Shown piece after piece: positions 5,505 through 10,546 of a DNA stretch of 10,546 bases. Under the pieces are notes generated by a model that saw only the letters and a program-made list of their open reading frames with translations, ran no database searches and had not been told where the DNA came from. The first letter of the stretch is position 1, and each line of letters begins with the position of its first letter. The translations under genes were made by a program, and so were the position numbers. The DNA lies in NCBI GenBank assembly GCA_002427055.1, contig DIPA01000054.1, positions 24,915 to 35,460 on the forward strand, written 5' to 3'. Origin of the DNA: Firmicutes bacterium UBA5500. Its GTDB lineage: Bacteria; Bacillota; UBA994; UBA5500.

Positions 5505-7460
5505 TTAATCCCAGGCAATCAGGCCTAGCTTCTCTAGCAGACGGAAATAGCCAAGAGCGAAGGCTTTGTCGCTGAGGCCAATTTCCATGTTAACTTGATG
5601 ATCAATTTCAGCCACAGTGCGGTTGCCATCGGCCCAGTAAACTAGATAATCAGGGGCGCAATCGGCTGCCTCAGCATGTTCTTTAGTGAAGTTGTTGTAG
5701 GCCTGTACTTCATCCGGAGTTAGCTTTTCTAGTTTACCACGCATACTAACCGGGCCTCGGAAAAGCCGACGCGGGATGCGGTTGTAATCAGCATCGGTAG
5801 CCAGAAGAGGTCGCTCAGGCAACGAATCTAGGCCGATTTCTTGCAAGTGATGCTGCCAGAGTGACGCAGTCGTCTTTTCCAAGAAGGCTAATTCTTGTGC
5901 TAGTAGGGGTGCAAACTGGCTTTGCTCGTCTTGGTTGAGGAAGCGGTTGAGGCTAGCGAGTTCTTCCTTTTTTCGTTCTAGTTTATATTGTACTCGGTCA
6001 TAAGTTGCCAGCACATCTTGCTTGCAGCAATTGGCAGAGACCTTACATTGGCGAGCACTGTCTTTCAATAATTGGGTTATGCGCTGTAAATAGTAGCCGC
6101 GGCTTTCCGCCAGTAGCCATTTGGCCTCAGGAAGTGCCAAGTTGGCCAGTAGATAAACATAGGTAGCCGTCATGCAGCCCACACGATAGAGCATTGCGGG
6201 GTCTACCTTATCTATAGTATCCTCGCTAGTATGATAGTATTTGTCTGGCCACTGGATAAGCATGGGGCTAGGTATCCCAACCGTTGGATCGCAAAGAATA
6301 TTATGATCGCTGCCGCCTGAGAAAGGAGCTACGGTATGCTTAAATAAGGCGTAAGAAGAAGTTCCGCCTAGACTTTTGCTCTCCTTAGCTACTTCCTCCA
6401 TAATAGATGCCAGCAAATCACCAACGAAAGAGCCAGCGGCTTCCGGTGGATATTCGGCGATTAAGGGTCCTTTACAGAGATCTTGATTTTCACCTACCAT
6501 ATCCAGGTTGATGCCAGCTAATATCTTTGGTATGCGGTCTTCATTAGTAGCTAAGTAGGCGTAGGTACCTGCCATTTCGGGAACGAGCAAGATACGGATA
6601 GAACGTCGCGGTTTAGGCAGCTCACCGGACGAAATTAAAGCTTGTAGGGCACGTGCCGTCTCAATAGCAACGCCAGAACCAGACGCATTATCATTGGCGG
6701 AAGCTTTAGGATGACAGAGATGCGCAGTGATAACGATTTCTTCTTCTGTCTCGCCTGGTATGACAGCAGTTACGTCTTCTATGGAACCGCTATAGAGTGA
6801 TGCTTGCACTAAGGCGCGGACCTGCGGATGCGCCGGCTTGCTGCTATCTAGGGCATGTTCTTCTTGTAGCCGTCGGCAAACCTGACGTAGCTTATCTCCT
6901 GCTTTGGGGGAGAGCACGAAACCAAAACACTTTTTCTCATGGCCAGTCCACCAGAAGGATGTATAACGGAGGGCATCCGGGATATCGTAGCGATGCCGTA
7001 TTAGGGCCACTTCTGTCATATGGTCGCTGATAATACCGATGGCTCCTTTTTTCTCTACAGCCCAGTCGCGCACCTTATTTAGATCTCCGTCGGTAAAGAC
7101 AATAGTTCCAGTGAGATCAATGTCGGCATATGGTTCAGGGTTATCACCTTTGTCAAGCAAAACAACATCGGCTACAACCCCTTCCGGAGCAGTACTAATG
7201 CTGCGCTGAATGAGCGAGAAAGCGTTGTCGGCAAAGCAGGCTAAGCGTTCTTCTGTTGGCAGGATGAGATCAAGCCAGGCGGCGCTACAGTGCCACTCTT
7301 CCATCATTTGCTGGGTCCAGTATTCAGTTTTTCCATCAGCGGGGAAAGCAATTATTGCGGATTCTAGGTTGCTTGTCTGTAATGCCTTTTGGCAGTAGAG
7401 TGCAGCTTCACGAAACCCAGGGCTCGCCTGGATGCGGTGATGCTGGGCTATTTCTGCCAC
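5505..7460 (-). CDS. M28-type zinc aminopeptidase-like protein with winged-helix-like C-terminus
   Basis: The 651-residue reading from the GTG at 7460 resembles the M28/DUF4910-DUF2172 aminopeptidase-like proteins. An insert resembling a PA domain spans about 97-200. The catalytic core spans about 228-440 and shows TAHLCHPKAS-NDNASGSG (candidate zinc ligands H247 or H250, and D257), VPEMAGTY (E295), NLDMVGE (D320), SGGSDH (381-386) and KYYHTSEDT (H410). A helical region (about 445-545) follows, then about 565-651 looks like the winged-helix domain often fused to this family. There is no signal peptide, so it is likely cytoplasmic. The substrate is unknown. The start is doubtful: the GTG has no ribosome binding site, and the frame stays open and coding-like (NFSGNRAFAH before the GTG) back to a TAG at 7518-7520. 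The only possible start there is a CTG at 7517, 10 nt after AAGGTG. The true protein is probably about 13-19 residues longer, or there is a frameshift. Confidence 0.85.
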   Translation of the reverse strand: MAEIAQHHRIQASPGFREAALYCQKALQTSNLESAIIAFPADGKTEYWTQQMMEEWHCSAAWLDLILPTEERLACFADNAFSLIQRSISTAPEGVVADVVLLDKGDNPEPYADIDLTGTIVFTDGDLNKVRDWAVEKKGAIGIISDHMTEVALIRHRYDIPDALRYTSFWWTGHEKKCFGFVLSPKAGDKLRQVCRRLQEEHALDSSKPAHPQVRALVQASLYSGSIEDVTAVIPGETEEEIVITAHLCHPKASANDNASGSGVAIETARALQALISSGELPKPRRSIRILLVPEMAGTYAYLATNEDRIPKILAGINLDMVGENQDLCKGPLIAEYPPEAAGSFVGDLLASIMEEVAKESKSLGGTSSYALFKHTVAPFSGGSDHNILCDPTVGIPSPMLIQWPDKYYHTSEDTIDKVDPAMLYRVGCMTATYVYLLANLALPEAKWLLAESRGYYLQRITQLLKDSARQCKVSANCCKQDVLATYDRVQYKLERKKEELASLNRFLNQDEQSQFAPLLAQELAFLEKTTASLWQHHLQEIGLDSLPERPLLATDADYNRIPRRLFRGPVSMRGKLEKLTPDEVQAYNNFTKEHAEAADCAPDYLVYWADGNRTVAEIDHQVNMEIGLSDKAFALGYFRLLEKLGLIAWD

Positions 7461-7767
7461 ATGGGCAAAGGCGCGGTTGCCAGAGAAATTGCGCTTAACT
7501 TTTGTTAGTGTATTCAGCTACACACTTCACCTTCTCTTTCTGTATAATTGTCCTAATGAATGCTTTCGCTTTTGCTGAGTCTATTCCTGCCGGCTGAAAA
7601 TTATCAGGCAACAAGGAATTATGGTAAGGAAGTAGTTTTGTTTGTCATGCTAGATTAGCCCTGAGTGTTGTAGGGGCGGTTGCAAGCAGGATAGTTGCAG
7701 GCTAGGTAGAATATTTACTATTACGCGGAAACAAGTGCACGGAGCAAGTAGAGAGGCTGAAGCAAGT
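7461..7767. other. Divergent intergenic region
   Basis: About 300 bases separate the minus-strand peptidase gene from the plus-strand ABC gene. Roughly 7461-7517 is probably the uncounted N-terminus of the peptidase. A perfect TATAAT lies at 7543-7548 on the plus strand but has no acceptable -35. TTGCAG at 7695-7700 with TACTAT at 7716-7721 (15-base spacer) is a weak candidate promoter for the ABC operon. An in-frame GTG at 7735 extends the ABC frame by 11 codons but is probably not used. No RNA gene, terminator or riboswitch is evident. Confidence 0.5.
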
Positions 7768-8670
7768 ATGAATGCCATAATTACAGACAATTTGACCAAA
7801 ACTTTTGTGAGTAAAATAGGCCCTACGCTAGCTGTTAGACAGCTTTCTTTACTAATCAAAGCCAATAGTATTTATGGCTTGATTGGTCATAATGGCGCAG
7901 GGAAGACAACCACGTTCATGTTGTTGAACACTTTGCTCGAGCCGACTGAGGGTTCAGGCTGGATTCTGGGGCTTGACCTGCTGACACAGCAGAAACGCAT
8001 CCGTAAGCTAACTGGTTTGCTGAGTGAAAACTTACGTCTTTATGACGAGTTGACTGTAGAAGAAACATTGCTTTTCTTCGCCGATCTCTATGGAGTTAAC
8101 CCTAATGTGTATAGCTTGCTAGAGCGCTTTGAGCTGCTTGATTGGCGTAAGCAGCAGATTGGTCGGTTATCAACCGGTATGCGTAAGAAAGTGGCCATTC
8201 TCTCGGCCTGCATTCATCAACCCCGCTTGCTTTTCTTAGATGAGCCTTTTTCAGGGCTGGATCCCTTGGCCATGCAGGGGCTACGTGATTTCATTAACTA
8301 CTTACTGGAATACAATGAGATGACCGTAATCATAGCCTCACACAATCTAAAAGAGATGGCAGGACTGTGTGATGAGGTTGGTATCATGAAAGAGGGACAA
8401 ATGGTTATTTCGGGCACATTAGACATGATCAAGCAACAATATGGGTTTAGTGATCATATAGAGATTAAGGTTGACCGACTGCCTACTGGTTTAGAGCGAT
8501 TGATTACTAGTCCAGCAGCGGGTATTATCTCGCTAGTTAACAAACCTAATGATTTAGATTTGGTCCTAAGGACACTGATGGAGCAAGATATTCGCGTGCT
8601 CGATATAGTCAAGCAAACGGCCGCACTGGAGGATGTCTATCAGCGTATTTATCAGGGGGTGGCTCAATGA
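7768..8670 (+). CDS. ABC-2 exporter ATP-binding protein
   Basis: The protein has 300 residues from the ATG at 7768, where homologous proteins normally start (MNAIITDNLTKTF); the frame opens earlier at a GTG at 7735. The ribosome binding site is weak (GAGAGG at 7751-7756, 11 nt away). Walker A is GHNGAGKTT (40-48), the ABC signature is the variant LSTGM (134-138), Walker B is LLFLDEP (154-160) and the H-loop is H192. The usual Q-loop glutamine is replaced by E87 in LLSENLRLYDEL, which is common in the NatA-like branch. Residues after about 225 form the C-terminal extension typical of ABC-2 exporters. It pairs with the permease gene, which overlaps its stop by 4 nt. It powers export of an unknown substrate (ion, drug, lipid or peptide) at the inner face of the membrane. 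Confidence 0.92.
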   Translation: MNAIITDNLTKTFVSKIGPTLAVRQLSLLIKANSIYGLIGHNGAGKTTTFMLLNTLLEPTEGSGWILGLDLLTQQKRIRKLTGLLSENLRLYDELTVEETLLFFADLYGVNPNVYSLLERFELLDWRKQQIGRLSTGMRKKVAILSACIHQPRLLFLDEPFSGLDPLAMQGLRDFINYLLEYNEMTVIIASHNLKEMAGLCDEVGIMKEGQMVISGTLDMIKQQYGFSDHIEIKVDRLPTGLERLITSPAAGIISLVNKPNDLDLVLRTLMEQDIRVLDIVKQTAALEDVYQRIYQGVAQ

Positions 8671-9734
8671 AGGGCTTTGTGCTCCTGAAAAAGGATATTC
8701 GTACTGTATTGCGCAACCGACGGGAGTTACTATGGATGATTATCGTCCCCCTGATTCTCTTAGCTGCGAATTTTTACTTGCAGGATCAATCGATGGAAGT
8801 CAAAGTGGCTCTAGTAGGCGACCAGATTCTGTTGCCTACACTAGAGCGGCGCGTGCAGGAGGCGGAGGCAAGTCAGATAAGGCTTATTATTTGGCCCTTA
8901 AGCGAAGTAGAGGCAGCCAAAAGGCTAGAAGAAGGCGCTATTCATGCCTACCTAGTGCTTCATCCGCGGGAAATTACAATGTACACTAATTTAGCGGATA
9001 CAGAAGGAGCCCTAGCTCAGGCCATATTTACCGAGATTGTGCGAGATAGCAATCAGAAATTGGCATTAGCAAATCTAACGCAGTTGGTTGATAATCCTAG
9101 TGCTATCTTATCGCCAATCGATTGGCAGGTGGTGGAGGCTAGTACAAGGGTTAGTTCTACTGGAGAGCTTATCTTCTCTTCCTTATTCGTTATCATGGGT
9201 GTTATGACCGCCCTCAGTTTGGGGCAACAGAGTATTAGCATGGAAAGGCACAAGAATACCTTAGTTTCGTTACGCAAATCGCCACTTACCGATATACAGA
9301 TAGTCTGGGCAAAGCTAGGAGCAGGCCTGTTTAGTACGTTGCTACCTTCTCTGGCAATTATTGGCCTGACTGCTGCTATTTTGCCTGCCGAATTTGCTTC
9401 AGACCCTAGTTTTTACATTATCTTACTTAGTATCAGCTTCAATTCGGTGGCGCTTGGTGTGCTTATAGGTTCTTTTGTGCGGGGAAGTAACGAAGGTAAT
9501 GGACTACGATTCTTGCTTGCCTTGCCAGCTATGTTCTTAGCGGCTGTCCCAGTTGCGTTGCCTCTTTGGCTAGAACGTATTAGTGGCATTGTTCCTACGC
9601 TAATTTCTGCTCAGATGGTACGTGGATATTTTGCCGATGGTTATACCCCTACTTTTGGCCCAGTTGCTTTTTTAATACTAACGGGATTCTTGAGCGTGCA
9701 ATTAGCGGCTAGGTATCTAGGACGGGAAGAATAA
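8667..9734 (+). CDS. ABC-2 type permease (NatB-like)
   Basis: This 355-residue membrane protein starts inside the ATGA overlap with the ATPase gene, which implies coupled translation. Helix 1 (about 20-37) follows a basic, cytoplasmic N-terminus (KKDIRTVLRNRRE). A large extracytoplasmic region (about 40-165) comes next. Five more helices lie at about 168-186, 217-239, 248-270, 281-301 and 331-349. This matches ABC2_membrane_3/NatB-type permeases with one large outer domain after the first helix. The NTLVSLRKSPLTD segment (197-209) is the typical cytoplasmic coupling element between helices 2 and 3. It should form the export channel with the adjacent ATPase. The substrate is not predictable from sequence. 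Confidence 0.9.
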   Translation: MKGFVLLKKDIRTVLRNRRELLWMIIVPLILLAANFYLQDQSMEVKVALVGDQILLPTLERRVQEAEASQIRLIIWPLSEVEAAKRLEEGAIHAYLVLHPREITMYTNLADTEGALAQAIFTEIVRDSNQKLALANLTQLVDNPSAILSPIDWQVVEASTRVSSTGELIFSSLFVIMGVMTALSLGQQSISMERHKNTLVSLRKSPLTDIQIVWAKLGAGLFSTLLPSLAIIGLTAAILPAEFASDPSFYIILLSISFNSVALGVLIGSFVRGSNEGNGLRFLLALPAMFLAAVPVALPLWLERISGIVPTLISAQMVRGYFADGYTPTFGPVAFLILTGFLSVQLAARYLGREE

Positions 9735-9772
9735 TCTGGGGATAGGTTTGCCAGTTATTAAACGAGAAAGCT

Positions 9773-9776
9773 GGAG
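9773..9776 (+). promoter_or_regulatory. Ribosome binding site deciding the thiN start
   Basis: GGAG at 9773-9776 abuts the ATG at 9777 with no spacing but lies 6 nt before the ATG at 9783. The second ATG is therefore the more likely start. The two candidates differ by two codons. Confidence 0.6.
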
Positions 9777-9782
9777 ATGAGT

Positions 9783-10466
9783 ATGGTACGGGAGTGCAGC
9801 TATAACGAACGACCACTGACCGCGAGGGCGGTTATTTTTAGCAACGGTACGTACGCTAATCTCATGGGGGTAAAGGCGCGTTTGCGACCTGACGATTGGT
9901 TTGTTTGTGCTGATGGGGCGCTATCGCAATTGGCAGCTATGCAGCTGCGCCCTCATTTGCTGGTGGGAGATTTTGACTCAGTTGATTTGAGCTTACTTGC
10001 GGAAGCTAAAGAGCAAGGCGTTGAGCTCTTGACCTTTCAGCGAGAGAAGGATTTTACAGATACCGAACTAGCGTGGCAGGAGGTCATCAGGCGTAAGTGG
10101 GGTTGGCGTGATGTTCTGGTGGTAGGAGCTTGGGGTGGCCGCCTGGATCATTCCCTCGCCAACTTGTTGCTATTTGCACCTTTTGCTAAGCAAGGTTATC
10201 GTATCAGCTTGACCGATGGAGTAACTGATGCCTACTTAGTGACTGACGAACTCGTCTTGGAGCGTTGCCAGAACAAATTGGTCTCGATAATCGCTTTGTC
10301 ACCGAGCGCTCAAGGAGTTACGGCACAGGGTTTTCATTGGCCATTGGAGGCTGCTACTTTGCGTTGGGGCGAGGCTCTCGGTATTAGCAATATTCCTGTC
10401 GATGACGTGGCTAGGGTGCGGGTAAAAGAAGGCATTTTACTAGTTATAGTCACCCCAGAGGACTAG
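9783..10466 (+). CDS. thiN: Thiamine pyrophosphokinase
   Basis: The 227-residue protein transfers pyrophosphate from ATP to thiamine to make thiamine diphosphate (EC 2.7.6.2) in the cytoplasm. Recognisable family motifs are VCADGA (41-46), LLVGDFDSVD (59-68), KDFTDTELA (89-97) and GGRLDHSLANL (118-128); the acidic residues in these bind Mg-ATP and thiamine. The length is typical. The C-terminal beta domain ends in LGISN and a VRVKEGILLVIV strand. A second ATG at 9777 would add two codons but leaves no spacing to GGAG. It begins 48 nt after the ABC permease with no terminator between, so it is probably in the same transcript. No TPP riboswitch is visible upstream, as expected for a salvage kinase not under thiamine feedback. 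Confidence 0.92.
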   Translation: MVRECSYNERPLTARAVIFSNGTYANLMGVKARLRPDDWFVCADGALSQLAAMQLRPHLLVGDFDSVDLSLLAEAKEQGVELLTFQREKDFTDTELAWQEVIRRKWGWRDVLVVGAWGGRLDHSLANLLLFAPFAKQGYRISLTDGVTDAYLVTDELVLERCQNKLVSIIALSPSAQGVTAQGFHWPLEAATLRWGEALGISNIPVDDVARVRVKEGILLVIVTPED

Positions 10467-10524
10467 GTGATATATCGAGATTTGTTACAAGCGGTTGTAG
10501 TTCTACCACCGACTTCGGACTAGC

Positions 10525-10546
10525 GAGGAGGAGAGAGCTTGCTTAA
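10525..10546 (+). promoter_or_regulatory. Strong ribosome binding site of a gene cut by the right edge
   Basis: GAGGAGGAGAG at 10525-10535 is a near-perfect Shine-Dalgarno. A TTG at 10539-10541 sits 7 nt beyond the AGGAGG core and could start the next gene, of which only two codons are in the window. It lies about 60 nt after thiN, so the gene may continue the operon. Nothing can be said of the product. Confidence 0.4.

Noticed and set aside
8633..8989. 118-codon open frame across the ABC ATPase-permease junction
   Set aside because: It overlaps the end of the ATPase and the start of the permease in another frame. Both real genes have strong family support and an ATGA overlap, and the shadow peptide is Ser/Arg-rich without recognisable motifs.
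9735..9776. TPP riboswitch upstream of thiN
   Set aside because: The gap is only about 40 bases and lacks the conserved CTGAGA and ACCTGATCTGG elements.
1..10546. CRISPR array, insertion sequence, phage or defence genes, tRNA/rRNA
   Set aside because: No regularly spaced repeats, transposase motifs, terminal inverted repeats or tRNA-like cloverleaf were seen; nearly all the sequence is accounted for by chromosomal-type genes with uniform base composition.

Overview
The window looks like an ordinary chromosomal stretch from a low- to mid-GC, spore-former-type Bacillota. The pointers are a YabE-like G5/3D-domain cell-wall protein, strong AGGAGG-type ribosome binding sites, an OmpR/BaeS-type two-component system, and a DUF2680 secreted protein. 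A small CLGC (DUF1858) protein is typical of anaerobes. Negativicutes (Sporomusaceae-like) would fit, but that is inference. I see no IS elements, phage genes, CRISPR, tRNA or rRNA.

Layout. 1-290: intergenic, with a weak promoter and hairpin near 103-161 and a near-consensus promoter at 263-292. 324-1253 (+): secreted or anchored 3D-domain protein. 1273-1308: perfect 16-bp hairpin shared with the convergent DUF1858 gene (1321-1521, -). 1522-1761: divergent regulatory region with several promoter-like elements. 1762-3854 (+): response regulator and histidine kinase, 2 nt apart. 3878-3910: direct-repeat promoter for a DUF2680 secreted glycine-rich protein (3959-4447), which ends in a strong terminator. 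4497-7460 (-): a D-2-hydroxyacid dehydrogenase downstream of a large M28-type metallopeptidase-like protein, separated by a perfect hairpin. 7461-7767: divergent intergenic region. 7768-10466 (+): ABC-2 exporter ATPase, overlapping permease, then thiamine pyrophosphokinase. The right edge carries a strong Shine-Dalgarno for a further gene.

How the genes may work together. The clearest functional unit is the two-component system plus the DUF2680 gene. The DUF2680 promoter has two CATCACAA repeats exactly 11 bp apart just upstream of a TATAAA box, the geometry used by OmpR/PhoB-family activators. This recalls CpxAR/CpxP and BaeSR/Spy, where a two-component system induces a small helical extracytoplasmic protein. 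That parallel is inference.

I did not find a convincingly new biological system. The items most worth checking are that regulatory module and the unresolved start of the M28-type gene, whose coding-like frame continues upstream without an ATG, GTG or TTG start.
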